Origin: Capnocytophaga granulosa ATCC 51502
Lineage (GTDB): Bacteria; Bacteroidota; Bacteroidia; Flavobacteriales; Flavobacteriaceae
Assembly: GCF_000411115.1 (NCBI RefSeq)
Contig: NZ_KE150242.1
Span: forward strand, 157,791 to 221,790
DNA length: 64,000 nucleotides
Direction of reading: 5' to 3'
Positions within the stretch are counted from its first letter, which is position 1, and each line of letters begins with the position of its first letter. Below are positions 1 through 9,182 of the stretch, piece by piece. A program made the position numbers and the translations under genes. The notes beneath the pieces were generated by a model. It had not been told where the DNA came from. It saw only the letters and a program-made list of their open reading frames with translations, and did not search any database.

Positions 1-90
1 TCATTGTTGGCATTAATCATTAATCATTATGGCATTAATCATTAATCATTGTTGGCATTAATCATTAATCATTGTTGGCATTAATCATTA
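1..90. repeat. Four tandem 22-23 bp AT-rich units
   Basis: Four back-to-back copies of a 22-23 bp unit (starts near 1, 24, 46 and 69) made of ATTAATC heptamers separated by TTGTTGGC or TATGGC. The last copy runs directly into the ATG of the terminase gene at 90. The array may extend upstream of the window. The same heptamer (TTAATGA/TCATTAA) recurs at 5236-5262, 37053-37107 and 56350-56460. Confidence 0.9.
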
Positions 91-1958
91 TGGAAGAGGC
101 TTTAGAAATTCTTTGGACATACGCTCGTCGTGAGCCTTTGGATAGCAATGGAGAGACTATAGTCCCTACCATCAACAATAGTATTGCCGCCATTCGTATC
201 ATTATGCGCTTGGAAGGATGGGCTATGGAAAGTGAAAAGAGAAAAGTTAATAGTGAAAAGCGGGCAACACATGATTTGCCAGCGTCTAAAAGTAGGGGCG
301 AATGGCAATTCGCCCAACCCCAATATGCTCAATCGCAATTCGCCCAATCGCAAAATACCCAACACAATACGAATAATAACACGAACAATCATAATGGGAG
401 CGAATTATCAAATAAGGGCGAATTGCCCAACATGGGCGAATTGCTCACATACTCCGCTCTCGCGGACTTTGCCCCTACACCTGCTCAACACCAATATCCC
501 CAACCCAATACAGCTTCCACTGCTGGCGCGAGCTTGCAGCTCGTGCCCCAAGAAAACCTCCTATCCTTCACCCGCCATACACTCCCTTCTTTTGCCCCCG
601 CCCCTTTCCACATTGCCTATTACGAGGTGCTGACACGCTTTGCCTTGGGAGAAATCAAAAAGCTGATGATCACCATGCCGCCCCAACACGGCAAGAGCGA
701 AGGTGCTACTCGTCGCCTACCTGCTTTTGTCTTAGGGCAAGATCCTGACAAACGTATTGCTATTGTTTCCTACAATGCTATCAAAGCGCGTAAGTTCAAC
801 CGCGAACTCCAACGTATCATGGACGATGACCGCTACTATGAGCTGTTTCCTCAAACGCTCCTTGCGGGTCAGGCAAGCTACCAAGAACAAGGCCGACGTA
901 GTCGCAACTATGCCCGCAACTCCGATGAGTGCGAAATTGTAGGCTACCAAGGCAGCTTTAAGACGATTGGTGTAGGAGGTTCCCTAACTGGCGAACCTGT
1001 GGATATGCTGATTATGGACGACTTATACAAAGATGCATCGTCGGCTTGGTCGCCTGTCATCAGACAGAACGTGGCCGACTGGTACGATACAGTAGCCTCC
1101 ACACGTTTGCACAATGATAGTCAACAGCTGTTGGTCTTTACCCGCTGGCATATGGAAGATTTAGCAGGACGCTTGCTCGAACAAGAGGGCATATATGACC
1201 CCATAGAAAACCCGCAAGGTTGGCTATTGGTGAGCTTCCCCGCTATACAGAACAGGCCGCCAAGCGAGCAAGACCCTAGAGCAGAAGGCGAACCCCTATG
1301 GCCTGAACGACATAGCTTGGAAAAACTCTTAGAGATAAAAGGTCGCTCCCCAACTGTCTTTGAGAGTTTGTACCAACAGAATCCACAGCCTTCCCAAGGG
1401 TTGATGTACGAGGAATTTACTTGTTATACCGACTTGCCTTCTCGTTCCTACTCAGTAGCGTATATTGACGCGGCTGATAGTGGGGCGGATTACCTATGTG
1501 CTTTATTTTATAAGGAAGCCGAAGACGGCAACTATATTACAGATGTGCTCTACACCAAAGACCCTATGGAGGTCACGGAAACCACGCTGACCTATATGCT
1601 CCAACAACACCAAGTAGAGCGCTGCCATATTGAGAGTAACAACGGCGGCAACCTCTTTGTCAGCAACCTCCAGCAACGCTCATGGGACACAGGCAACCGA
1701 CTGACGCGCTTCAATCCGTTTCACCAGAATCAGAACAAAACAGCAAGGATTTTTGCCGCTTCCGCCTCAGTGCAAAAGCTGATTAAGATGCCTCTGGATT
1801 GGAAAAAGCGCTTCCCCAAGTTTGCCCGCGACCTGACGGGTTACCTCCGCGTGGGCACCAATGCCCATGACGACGCCCCCGATGCGCTCACTGGCTCCAT
1901 AGAGTGTCGCCAGCCCCCGAAGAGAGTCAGCGTTGCGGAGATGTTTGGACTTAGATAG
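90..1958 (+). CDS. Phage-type terminase large subunit-like protein
   Basis: The C-terminal two thirds look like a phage terminase large subunit, the DNA-packaging motor that couples an ATPase to a nuclease. A Walker A-like PPQHGKSE lies near residue 198 and a Walker B-like DMLIMDD near 305. An RNase H-like nuclease shows as YIDAADSGAD near 455, an HIESNNGG segment, and a final HDDAPDALTG. I chose the ATG at 90; an in-frame TTG at 72 lies inside a tandem repeat. Residues 1-45 form a separate helical segment. About residues 50-150 are low complexity (FAQ/SQ, NTN and GEL repeats) encoded by palindromes that also occur between genes. No other phage gene (portal, capsid, small subunit) is visible downstream, so it is either the end of a prophage lying upstream or a solitary relic. 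Fold call firm, function in packaging inferred. Confidence 0.85.
   Translation: MEEALEILWTYARREPLDSNGETIVPTINNSIAAIRIIMRLEGWAMESEKRKVNSEKRATHDLPASKSRGEWQFAQPQYAQSQFAQSQNTQHNTNNNTNNHNGSELSNKGELPNMGELLTYSALADFAPTPAQHQYPQPNTASTAGASLQLVPQENLLSFTRHTLPSFAPAPFHIAYYEVLTRFALGEIKKLMITMPPQHGKSEGATRRLPAFVLGQDPDKRIAIVSYNAIKARKFNRELQRIMDDDRYYELFPQTLLAGQASYQEQGRRSRNYARNSDECEIVGYQGSFKTIGVGGSLTGEPVDMLIMDDLYKDASSAWSPVIRQNVADWYDTVASTRLHNDSQQLLVFTRWHMEDLAGRLLEQEGIYDPIENPQGWLLVSFPAIQNRPPSEQDPRAEGEPLWPERHSLEKLLEIKGRSPTVFESLYQQNPQPSQGLMYEEFTCYTDLPSRSYSVAYIDAADSGADYLCALFYKEAEDGNYITDVLYTKDPMEVTETTLTYMLQQHQVERCHIESNNGGNLFVSNLQQRSWDTGNRLTRFNPFHQNQNKTARIFAASASVQKLIKMPLDWKKRFPKFARDLTGYLRVGTNAHDDAPDALTGSIECRQPPKRVSVAEMFGLR
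295..315. repeat. REP-like palindrome inside the terminase ORF
   Basis: Arms GGGGCGAAT and ATTCGCCC around a GGCA loop. The same palindrome (arms GGGGCGAAT/ATTCGCCCC, loop GACA) lies between genes at 53216-53247. Further half copies of the GGGCGAATTGCCC type follow at 334-347 and 414-446 in the same reading frame. Confidence 0.8.
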
Positions 1959-1999
1959 TGACAAACGACAAGTGACAAGTGACTAATCCTATTGTACTC

Positions 2000-2066
2000 G
2001 CCTCTCTTTCCCCCTTCGGGGGTTAGGGGGATTACTCTTTCCTCCCTTTGGGGTTAGGGGGATTAA
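2000..2066. repeat. Two direct copies of a C-rich/G-rich hairpin repeat
   Basis: Two consecutive units reading CCCCTTCGGGGGTTAGGGGG-ATTA and CCTCCCTTTGGGGTTAGGGGG-ATTA. The first can fold on CCCCC/GGGGG. Related copies lie at 3988-4016 (inverted) and 4157-4190. They form part of the 208-bp gap between the terminase and poxB. Confidence 0.8.
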
Positions 2067-2118
2067 TCTCTGTTCTGTTATTTGTTCTTAAAAAAACAAA
2101 AGTGAAAAATTAAAAACG

Positions 2119-2126
2119 TACTTTTG
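2119..2126 (+). promoter_or_regulatory. -7 box TACTTTTG for poxB
   Basis: This exact match to the Bacteroidetes TAnnTTTG core lies 40 nt before the poxB ATG. No TTG-type -33 box is seen at the usual 19-21 nt spacing. Confidence 0.6.
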
Positions 2127-2166
2127 CGTTTGATTTAGATGAATTAAAAAGATTAAAATACCTATT

Positions 2167-3912
2167 ATGAGTAAAAATGTATCTGACCAATTGGTCGAAA
2201 TGTTAGTACAAGCAGGTGTAAAAAGAGTTTATGCCATTACTGGAGATAGCCTCAACCCTGTAAATGATGCCATTCGTCGCGATGGTCGTCTTGAGTGGAT
2301 ACATGTACGCCACGAAGAATCAGCAGCTTATGCAGCCTCTATGGATGCCGAACTTAATGGCATAGGCTGTTGTATGGGAAGCTCAGGCCCTGGACATGTA
2401 CACCTTATCAATGGGCTCTATGATGCCAATCGTGCAGGCAACCCTGTCATTGCTATAGCTAGTACTTGTGCTACACAGAAGTTTGGTACCCACTGGTTCC
2501 AAGAAACAAATCCTTTTTTGTTATTCCAAGATTGTAGCAAATATGTATATGTGGCCAACACGCCTAAGCAGTTTACTACCATGATGCAGCGAGCTATACA
2601 AACGGCAATCAACGAAAAAGGAGTGGCTGTATTGGGCTTACCTGGCGATGTGGCGGGAGCTGATTTGGAAGAAGTACCTACCGCTACTCAGACCTTTTTG
2701 GCCAAGCCCGTTGTACGTCCTTCCGATAGCGAGCTAGATAAGTTGGCCGCAGTATTGAACGACACCAAGCACAAGAAAATAACCCTTTACTGCGGACATG
2801 GCTGCCAATATGCTGTAAGTGAAGTAGAACAACTAGCCGAGACGCTCAAGGCACCTATTGTAACTTCTTTCCGCGGGAAAATATTCTTTGACCGTACCGA
2901 TAGCCCCTATATAGCAGGTATGAACGGACTCCTAGGACATCGCTCTGGCTATGATGCTTGTGCCGAGTCCGATGTACTTGTGATGCTAGGCACTGACTTC
3001 CCTTATGCCGAGTTCTTGCCTAAGAAAAATACCATCATCCAAATAGATCAGCGCCCTGATATTATCGGCCGTCGTGCCAAAGTGGATTATGGTTTTGCAG
3101 GCGATGTAAAAGATACCATTGCCGCGCTATTGCCTAAACTTACCCCACGCAGCGATGATAGCTTCCTTAAGGATATCCACAAGGAATATGTGTCACTTGA
3201 GAAGTCTTTGGACGATTATACCAAGAGAAAGACCGAAGAAGACCAGATAGACCCCGAATATGCAGCTAAACTTTTAGACAAATACGCCGCTGAGGACGCT
3301 ATTTTCACCGTAGATACAGGTATGAATGTGGTTTGGGCGGCTCGTTTTGTCAAGGGTACAGGCAAGCGCTACCTCACTGGTTCTTTCAACCATGGGTCTA
3401 TGGCCAATGCACTGCCTATGGCTATCGGAGCAGCGGCTGCCTCTCCAGGCAGACAAGTAGTGGCTATGTGTGGCGACGGGGGACTCTCTATGCTTTTGGG
3501 CGACTTGGCTACCCTTATGCAATATCAATACCCTGTAAAGATATTTGTATTTAATAACCGTTCGCTTGCCATGGTCAAACTTGAAATGGAAGTCTCTGGC
3601 TATCTAGATTGGCAGACCAATATGGTCAATCCTCCTTTTGACAAAATAGCCGACCTGATGAATATCAAGGGCTATGAGGTACACAAAACAGAAGAGTTGG
3701 AAGCCACTGTAAAAGCTGCTTTTGAGCATGAGGGACCTACTTTGGTCAATATCTACACCAATCGCGATACCTTGGCCATGCCTCCTCACATTACTTTTGA
3801 CCAGATGAAAGGTTTTGCTACCAATGTGATGAAGAAAATAGGACAAGGTGATTTTTCTGAAGCCAAAGAAAGTATTGCCAATAGTATAAAGCATATTAAG
3901 GACATTTTATAA
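2167..3912 (+). CDS. poxB: Pyruvate dehydrogenase (quinone) / pyruvate oxidase, PoxB type
   Basis: A ThDP- and FAD-dependent enzyme that decarboxylates pyruvate to acetate and CO2 and passes electrons to quinone at the membrane. The 581 residues follow E. coli PoxB along their whole length (572 aa). The catalytic Glu50 sits in RHEESAA, SGPGH lies near 75, and the ThDP motif runs from GDGG near 435 to NN near 463. The segment LTGSFNHGSMANALP is almost the PoxB sequence. The last ~30 residues form the amphipathic membrane-binding helix expected of PoxB. The gene is monocistronic: promoter at 2119, then 393 bp without a gene downstream. An acetolactate synthase is excluded by the closer PoxB match and lack of a small subunit. 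Confidence 0.93.
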   Translation: MSKNVSDQLVEMLVQAGVKRVYAITGDSLNPVNDAIRRDGRLEWIHVRHEESAAYAASMDAELNGIGCCMGSSGPGHVHLINGLYDANRAGNPVIAIASTCATQKFGTHWFQETNPFLLFQDCSKYVYVANTPKQFTTMMQRAIQTAINEKGVAVLGLPGDVAGADLEEVPTATQTFLAKPVVRPSDSELDKLAAVLNDTKHKKITLYCGHGCQYAVSEVEQLAETLKAPIVTSFRGKIFFDRTDSPYIAGMNGLLGHRSGYDACAESDVLVMLGTDFPYAEFLPKKNTIIQIDQRPDIIGRRAKVDYGFAGDVKDTIAALLPKLTPRSDDSFLKDIHKEYVSLEKSLDDYTKRKTEEDQIDPEYAAKLLDKYAAEDAIFTVDTGMNVVWAARFVKGTGKRYLTGSFNHGSMANALPMAIGAAAASPGRQVVAMCGDGGLSMLLGDLATLMQYQYPVKIFVFNNRSLAMVKLEMEVSGYLDWQTNMVNPPFDKIADLMNIKGYEVHKTEELEATVKAAFEHEGPTLVNIYTNRDTLAMPPHITFDQMKGFATNVMKKIGQGDFSEAKESIANSIKHIKDIL

Positions 3913-3987
3913 TGACTAATTTAAGTTTCGTAAGTTGTTTTTAGGTTGCTATTAAAATTGCAAGTAACTGATAAACAATTATTTGTA

Positions 3988-4190
3988 AAAACCTCCCCCC
4001 ACCCCCCTCCAAAGGATAGTCTGCGAATACTTGGAGCAGAGTATGTGAGTTGCGAGAGCGGAGTATGTATCTTTAAGGGCGTTGAAATGGTCTAATTTGT
4101 TTATTAAATTAGAAATTTTCCCTTCTATAACTTATTGAACCTCTACTACTTACTAACTCCCCCCTTGAGGGGGGGTAGGGGGGATGTTTT
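3988..4190. repeat. Inverted pair of C/G-rich repeats
   Basis: The left arm at 3988-4016 is a C-run unit ending CTCCAAAGG. The right arm at 4157-4190 is CTCCCCCC-TTGA-GGGGGGG followed by TAGGGGGGAT. They belong to the same family as 2000-2066, in opposite orientations about 140 bp apart. Confidence 0.7.
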
Positions 4191-4243
4191 GAGAATCAGT
4201 TGATTACAGAGCTTGCGAAACTTAAATGGCTAATGACTAATGA

Positions 4244-4276
4244 AAAAGTAGGGATAAAGGAAATTATTCCTACTTT
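4244..4276. terminator. Hairpin with flanking A and T runs
   Basis: AAAAAGTAGG pairs with CCTACTTTTT around a loop of about 14 nt. It has the form of a bidirectional intrinsic terminator, placed just upstream of the FabK-like gene. Confidence 0.55.
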
Positions 4277-4305
4277 TTTACACTCTAACATTTAACAATT
4301 AACAA

Positions 4306-5259
4306 TTGAAAACAAGAATAACAACTTTATTAGGTATAGAACATCCTATCATTCAAGGGGGTATGATATGGGCGAGCCAATGGCAGTTAGTAACAGCCGT
4401 AAGTAACGCAGGCGGATTGGGGCTGCTAGGTTCTGGCTCTATGTCAGCCGAGGAGTTACGTACTCAAATCAGGCAGTGTAAAGCACATACTAGCAAACCT
4501 TTTGGGGTAAATGTGCCTATTATGTACGCCAATAGTGCCCAAACCATGGAGGTCATTATGGACGAAGGCGTCTCTGTAGTTTTTACTTCGGCAGGGAATC
4601 CAGCCCTTTGGACAGATAAGCTCCATGAGAAAGGAATGAAAGTGGTACATGTAGTAAGTAGTAGTAAGTTTGCGCTCAAAGCTCAAGCAGCAGGAGTAGA
4701 TGCCGTAGTAGCCGAAGGCTTTGAAGCTGGCGGACATAACGGACGAGAGGAGACCACCACTTTGGTATTAGTGCCTGAGGTATGTCGGAAAGTAACCATT
4801 CCTGTGATTGCAGCTGGAGGAATTGCCACAGGTAGCGCTATGTATGCTACTATGGCGCTCGGTGCCCAAGGGGTGCAAATGGGTAGCCGCTTTATTGCCA
4901 CAGAGGAGGCCTCTGTACATTCCCTTTTCAAACAAGAGGTACTCAAAGCCAAGGAGGGTGACACGGTATTAACTCTTAAGGAACTCTCTCCCGTACGTCT
5001 GCTAAAGAATCCTTTCTACGAGCAGGTAGAAGCTCTTTATCAGCAAAGAGAAGCCACCCCTGAGAATCTCAAACAGCTATTAGGTAAGGGACGAACCAAA
5101 TTAGGTATGTATGACGGAGACCTTAAAGAAGGCGAATTAGAAATAGGCCAAGTAAGCAGCCTGATAGAGGAGGTAAAAACCGTCAAAGAGGTCTTCGAGG
5201 AAGTATTAGCAGAGTTTCAACAAACCAGAAACTTAATGATTAATGCCACTAATGATTAA
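4306..5259 (+). CDS. FabK / nitronate monooxygenase family flavoprotein
   Basis: A FMN-binding TIM-barrel protein of 317 aa. The N-terminal LGIEHPIIQGGM, a catalytic-type His in GGHNG near residue 145, AAGGIATG near 180 and GAQGVQMGSRF near 190 are shared by FabK enoyl-ACP reductases and class I nitronate monooxygenases. The sequence alone does not separate the two activities. The conserved N-terminus begins at a TTG codon (4306) that is itself part of an AACAATT repeat; the next in-frame ATG (4363) would delete the conserved flavin-site start, so TTG is preferred. It converges with comEC on the other strand. Confidence 0.85.
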   Translation: MKTRITTLLGIEHPIIQGGMIWASQWQLVTAVSNAGGLGLLGSGSMSAEELRTQIRQCKAHTSKPFGVNVPIMYANSAQTMEVIMDEGVSVVFTSAGNPALWTDKLHEKGMKVVHVVSSSKFALKAQAAGVDAVVAEGFEAGGHNGREETTTLVLVPEVCRKVTIPVIAAGGIATGSAMYATMALGAQGVQMGSRFIATEEASVHSLFKQEVLKAKEGDTVLTLKELSPVRLLKNPFYEQVEALYQQREATPENLKQLLGKGRTKLGMYDGDLKEGELEIGQVSSLIEEVKTVKEVFEEVLAEFQQTRNLMINATND

Positions 5260-5340
5260 TGATTAATACCACTAATAACTATTAGTCACTAACCACTAAC
5301 CACTAATCACTAATCACTAATCACTCGTCATTAGTCACTA
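5228..5340. repeat. Heptamer repeats (TTAATGA then ACTAATC) between convergent genes
   Basis: Starts inside the end of the FabK-like ORF (its last residues NLMINATND are encoded by it), changes from TTAATGA-type to ACTAATC/AACCACT-type units, and ends inside the 3' end of comEC on the minus strand (…VTNDE). Both genes therefore use repeat sequence for their C-terminal codons. Confidence 0.8.
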
Positions 5341-7309
5341 TTATTGGTTTTATTTTCGTCTCATAGAAAGGAATTTGTAATCTCTGACAGGTATATTTCC
5401 ATTTTTCTATGATAAAAGGGTAGTTACTACCATCGGCAATGAGCATTTTAGGGCGGATATTACTCAAAAATTTCTCTAAGTGAATTTTAGGATTATTTCT
5501 TAGCAATAGGTAATGAGTCGGGTAGGAGGTATCCAAATAGAATTTATCATCAATGATGGTGAGAAAATCTTCTTTAAAAGGGACTATATTCTCTAAGGCC
5601 TTATAATGAAGGTTTGACACTTGTTGTTGAGTACAGAAATTCTTAATAAGAGTTTGAGGTACTGACAAAGTGTCAGAAAGATAAAAAGTAGCTTCTCTAC
5701 CCTGCTGTAAAGCAATAACAGTCTTTTTATATTGGTGAAAGACAATAAGTTGCTCCTTTTTTGCACTTTCATATTTCAGATAAAAGAAATAGGTCTGCAA
5801 AGACAGTAGCGTTAGAAAGAAAAAATAGACAAATTTTATCTTTCTAGCCCTTAGGTATATGACAGCCCATGCAATAGCTAAGTAACACAAGCACAAGCAG
5901 ATAGTGTCAAAATACACATCGCGAATAACCAGCTGTTCCACCGAAGCTATATAGCCTATGATATGGTTCATCAGCGAAAGAGCCTTCTCGTAACAGACTA
6001 AAAGCCAATAGGGGAGTAGCTGTATACTGGCCAAAAGGACAACGCCTATTCCTACGGATAGGATAACTCCTAAGATTGGTAAAATCAGTACATTGGTTAC
6101 TAGAAACAATCCCGCAAATTGGTGAAAGTAGTACAAGGAGAGTGGTAACACACCTATCTGAGCAGCGATACTCACCTTTATAATATCCCAAAAAAAGTTA
6201 AGAAATCTATTTTCAAATCGATACTTCTCTCCTAGCGGTAAAAACAAAGCAATAGAGAGTACCGCCATATAACTCAGCTGAAATCCTACCTCAAAAAGAA
6301 AAGTGGGTTTGCAAAGCAGTAGTATAAAAGCCGAAAGTAGCAGACTATCATAGCGAGCTCTTCTACTTTCTGCCAAATAAGCAATACTATAGCCGCCAAA
6401 CATGACTACAGCTCTCAGAACAGAAGCAGAAAATCCTGTAATAGCCGCATAAGTAAGTAAAAAGACTAAGAGGAGTACTATTTTTACCCCTTTTCTATGT
6501 GCAGGTACCACCAAGGAGATAAAAAGCGTTAGCAAATAGGTAATAATACCTATGTGAAGCCCTGAAATAGCTAAGATATGGACAGCTCCCGCATTGATAT
6601 ATTGTTGGTAGAGCTCTGGAGTAATATCCGAGCGAACCCCCAAGACTAAGGCTTTGAGTACCCCCACAGTTTCTTTAGAGAATGGATAGTGGGAGAGGGT
6701 AGCTGCCAAGTAGCCTTGTAGCTGTTTGGCTTTTATAAAGGGAGAAAAGGAAGGAGCATCCTTGATTTCATAGCAGGTAGGGTAGCCCTGCCAATAGATC
6801 CCTTGGTGTTCCATATAGCGTTTGTAATCAAACTGATAGGGATTTTGAGCAGGAGCAATAGGGGAGAGCTTACTGTGAAAGAGAATCGCTTGTCCTAAAG
6901 CCTTTTCCCTGAGGGTATCCTTTAGGTAAAGTACGAGTTTCCCTTTATAATTCGCCGTTTCTGTAGGTTCTAGCGCAACGATCACCTGCCTATTCTTGAT
7001 GTGTTCTATCCTTCCCACAAGGCTATATGCTTTCTCAGGGGAGAGCTTATGTAGGTAATGCTTGCTATCGCTAGGTTCATAATGTATATTGTAGGCCAAA
7101 ATACCCAAGCTCATTCCTGCTAAAAATACGGTCTCTTTTAGGAACTTTTTCAGTCTAAAATGGCAGTAATAAATACCCCCTACTGCTATTCCGCTCAACA
7201 GCAGGCTCATGGCTATTCCTATCTTATTGAGTAAGTCTTGTCCTATAATACCAAGGATCATACCCAAAAGAAGGATGCACAAGGGGAAATTGAAGGGAGT
7301 AGGCTTCAT
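5321..7309 (-). CDS. comEC: ComEC/Rec2 family DNA-uptake channel
   Basis: An integral inner-membrane protein that carries single-stranded DNA into the cytoplasm during natural transformation. The 662 residues hold an N-terminal DUF4131-like part (about 20-180, three membrane helices then a small beta domain with FDYKRYMEHQGI) and a Competence domain (about 210-500) with the family signature ILAISGLHIG near 245 and many membrane helices. The last ~140 residues are where other ComEC proteins carry a metallo-beta-lactamase domain; no HxHxDH motif is present, so that domain is replaced or degenerate, as is common in this phylum. It follows a terminator for the upstream 62-aa gene. No other competence gene is in the window. 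Confidence 0.88.
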   Translation of the reverse strand: MKPTPFNFPLCILLLGMILGIIGQDLLNKIGIAMSLLLSGIAVGGIYYCHFRLKKFLKETVFLAGMSLGILAYNIHYEPSDSKHYLHKLSPEKAYSLVGRIEHIKNRQVIVALEPTETANYKGKLVLYLKDTLREKALGQAILFHSKLSPIAPAQNPYQFDYKRYMEHQGIYWQGYPTCYEIKDAPSFSPFIKAKQLQGYLAATLSHYPFSKETVGVLKALVLGVRSDITPELYQQYINAGAVHILAISGLHIGIITYLLTLFISLVVPAHRKGVKIVLLLVFLLTYAAITGFSASVLRAVVMFGGYSIAYLAESRRARYDSLLLSAFILLLCKPTFLFEVGFQLSYMAVLSIALFLPLGEKYRFENRFLNFFWDIIKVSIAAQIGVLPLSLYYFHQFAGLFLVTNVLILPILGVILSVGIGVVLLASIQLLPYWLLVCYEKALSLMNHIIGYIASVEQLVIRDVYFDTICLCLCYLAIAWAVIYLRARKIKFVYFFFLTLLSLQTYFFYLKYESAKKEQLIVFHQYKKTVIALQQGREATFYLSDTLSVPQTLIKNFCTQQQVSNLHYKALENIVPFKEDFLTIIDDKFYLDTSYPTHYLLLRNNPKIHLEKFLSNIRPKMLIADGSNYPFIIEKWKYTCQRLQIPFYETKIKPIIVTNDE

Positions 7310-7316
7310 CTGATAT

Positions 7317-7352
7317 ACAAAAAAGCCAGTTACCCCTTAGGATAACTGACTT
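7317..7352 (-). terminator. Intrinsic terminator of the 62-aa gene
   Basis: Read on the minus strand, AAGTCAGTTA pairs with TAACTGGCTT around CCTAAGGGG and is followed by TTTTTTG. It separates the 62-aa gene from comEC, whose start codon lies 8 nt beyond. Confidence 0.75.
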
Positions 7353-7360
7353 GTTGAATA

Positions 7361-7549
7361 TTATTTTTTACATTCCGCCTCATCGGGGAGCTTTCCACAA
7401 AAACTGCAAGGCGTCCCTTCAGGGTTCAAATAAGGACTTTGGCTGGCACAAGTACCGGAGAATCGACCTCCTTTTTTGCCCCATATTTTTATTGCCATGC
7501 CTAGAACACATAGGCCTAAGATAATCAATACGATGACAAATAGTTTCAT
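7361..7549 (-). CDS. Small membrane protein with conserved C-terminal cysteines
   Basis: 62 aa: one N-terminal membrane helix (about residues 3-22), a basic KKGGRF stretch, then a Cys-rich tail with GTCASQ, CSFCGKLP and a final AECKK (four cysteines after the helix). Proteins of this shape are conserved in flavobacteria and usually called 'membrane or secreted protein'. The CxxC pair could bind metal or form disulfides; function unknown. It has its own terminator and probably is transcribed downstream of gapN. Confidence 0.7.
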   Translation of the reverse strand: MKLFVIVLIILGLCVLGMAIKIWGKKGGRFSGTCASQSPYLNPEGTPCSFCGKLPDEAECKK

Positions 7550-7575
7550 ATGATATATATTAAAAAATTAAAATC

Positions 7576-9162
7576 CTATAGTATATAAGTGGTATTGATG
7601 AAGTTGGACGTTTCTGTTTTTAGTAAGTTTTCAAGGATTTCATTATTATATGGATTATCCTTAGAAGCTACAAAAGTACGTATAGAGAACGAGCGAAGTG
7701 CATCATACACACTAAGAGTACCCACAGCCGAATCCTTGCGGCCTGTGAAAGGAAATACATCAGGACCTCGCTGACATAAGCTGTTGAGGTTCACCCTACA
7801 TACAAGGTTTACCATAGCATCAATTAGTGGTGCCAATGTATAGACATCATGCCCAAAGATACTCACCTGTTGGCCATAGTGAGAGTCGGCAATCTCTTCT
7901 CTTACTTGGTCAATATCAGTAAAGAAACGTACAGGTACCACAGGGCCAAATTGTTCTTCCTGATAGACACGCATATCGGGGCTCACAGGAGCAAGTACCG
8001 CAGGGAAGATAAAGTTCTCACAACGCTCACCACCTTTCTTGTTGAGAATCTTAGCTCCTTTCTGTAGGGCATCATCTATAAGGTCTTGGATATATTGTGG
8101 TTTATCAGGCTCGGGTAGGGGAGTGAGTTTTACGTTCACCTCCCAAGGGTTTCCAAAGGGGAGTTTGTCTACCTCCTCAGTGAATTTGGACAAGAAAGCC
8201 TCTTTTACATCCTCATGTACATAGAGTATTTTCAAGGCGGTACAACGTTGCCCATTGAAGGTAAGCGCTCCTGCCACACATTCTTTTACAGCAAGATCTA
8301 TATCTGCATCGGGTAGGACAATGGCAGGATTTTTAGCTTCCAAGCCTAGTACCAAACGCAATCGATTCTTGTGAGGGTGTTTGTCTTGTAGGGCTATAGC
8401 CGAGCGGCTATTACCGATAAGTGCTAAAACATCTATACGGCCAGTTTCCATAATAGGAGAGGCAATTTCTCTACCGCGCCCAAAAACAATATTGATAACT
8501 CCCTTAGGGAAACAATCTCTAAAGGCTTCCAATAGAGGAGTAATAAGCAATACGCCATATTTTGGGGGTTTGTAGATAACCGTATTTCCCATCAGCAGTG
8601 CAGGAATCAGCAGCGCAAATGATTCATTAAGAGGGTAGTTATAAGGCCCCAAACAGAGGACAATTCCTAAAGGGCCACGACGAATATGAGCATAGATACC
8701 ATCTTTTTTTTGGAAATGGGCACTATCACGATCTAATTTCTTATACTCCTCTAAGGTATTGTATAAGTATTCTATGGTGCGATCAAACTCTTTTTGACAT
8801 TCAAGAATTGTTTTACCAATCTCCCACATCATCAGCTGTACCACCTCATCACGCTTGTGCTGGATCTCTTTGGTAAAGCGTTCCAAGATCTCTACACGAT
8901 CTTTTACACGCATAGTAGCCCATAGGCCGTTACCCTTTCCATAGGCATTTGCTGCTGCTTCAAGGGCTTCAAGAGCTTCTTTTTCAGTCAAGTGAGGAAC
9001 ACTTCCTACCAAGGTAGGAGCATATTGTTCTGTAGAGGAAATAGTGGAATACACCTCATCACAGGCTCCTTTCCACTCTCTGAGTTCTCCATTTATAAGA
9101 TAAGTCTTATGATGTAAGGGGTTACAAACATAAGCCTTAGGTATAGGTTGAAATTCGTTCAT
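7576..9162 (-). CDS. gapN: NADP-dependent non-phosphorylating glyceraldehyde-3-phosphate dehydrogenase
   Basis: An aldehyde dehydrogenase of 528 aa. It would oxidise glyceraldehyde-3-phosphate directly to 3-phosphoglycerate and yield NADPH, bypassing the ATP-forming step. Catalytic Cys307 (NGQRCTA), general base Glu275 (GLEAKNP) and the oxyanion Asn175 (GPYNYPLN) are all present. The '[17 protein letters not shown]' block and [19 protein letters not shown] near the C-terminus are typical of the GapN branch rather than of general ALDHs. It lies 20 bp after the CAL67264-type gene in an apparent minus-strand transcription unit. Substrate assigned by family resemblance. Confidence 0.85.
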   Translation of the reverse strand: MNEFQPIPKAYVCNPLHHKTYLINGELREWKGACDEVYSTISSTEQYAPTLVGSVPHLTEKEALEALEAAANAYGKGNGLWATMRVKDRVEILERFTKEIQHKRDEVVQLMMWEIGKTILECQKEFDRTIEYLYNTLEEYKKLDRDSAHFQKKDGIYAHIRRGPLGIVLCLGPYNYPLNESFALLIPALLMGNTVIYKPPKYGVLLITPLLEAFRDCFPKGVINIVFGRGREIASPIMETGRIDVLALIGNSRSAIALQDKHPHKNRLRLVLGLEAKNPAIVLPDADIDLAVKECVAGALTFNGQRCTALKILYVHEDVKEAFLSKFTEEVDKLPFGNPWEVNVKLTPLPEPDKPQYIQDLIDDALQKGAKILNKKGGERCENFIFPAVLAPVSPDMRVYQEEQFGPVVPVRFFTDIDQVREEIADSHYGQQVSIFGHDVYTLAPLIDAMVNLVCRVNLNSLCQRGPDVFPFTGRKDSAVGTLSVYDALRSFSIRTFVASKDNPYNNEILENLLKTETSNFINTTYIL

Positions 9163-9182
9163 TATTTTATAGTTAAGTTGTT

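Larger units (their letters stand above)
3913..4305. other. 393-bp gene-free stretch
   Basis: No ORF with coding character. It contains the inverted C/G-rich repeat pair (3988-4016, 4157-4190), a purine-rich 'gcgagagcggagtatg' stretch, a terminator-like hairpin at 4244-4276, and an AACAATT tandem repeat running into the TTG start of the next gene. Confidence 0.7.

Noticed and set aside
102..633. Overlapping ORFs on both strands in the terminase N-terminal region
   Set aside because: They come from low-complexity repeat DNA and lack family matches and signals.
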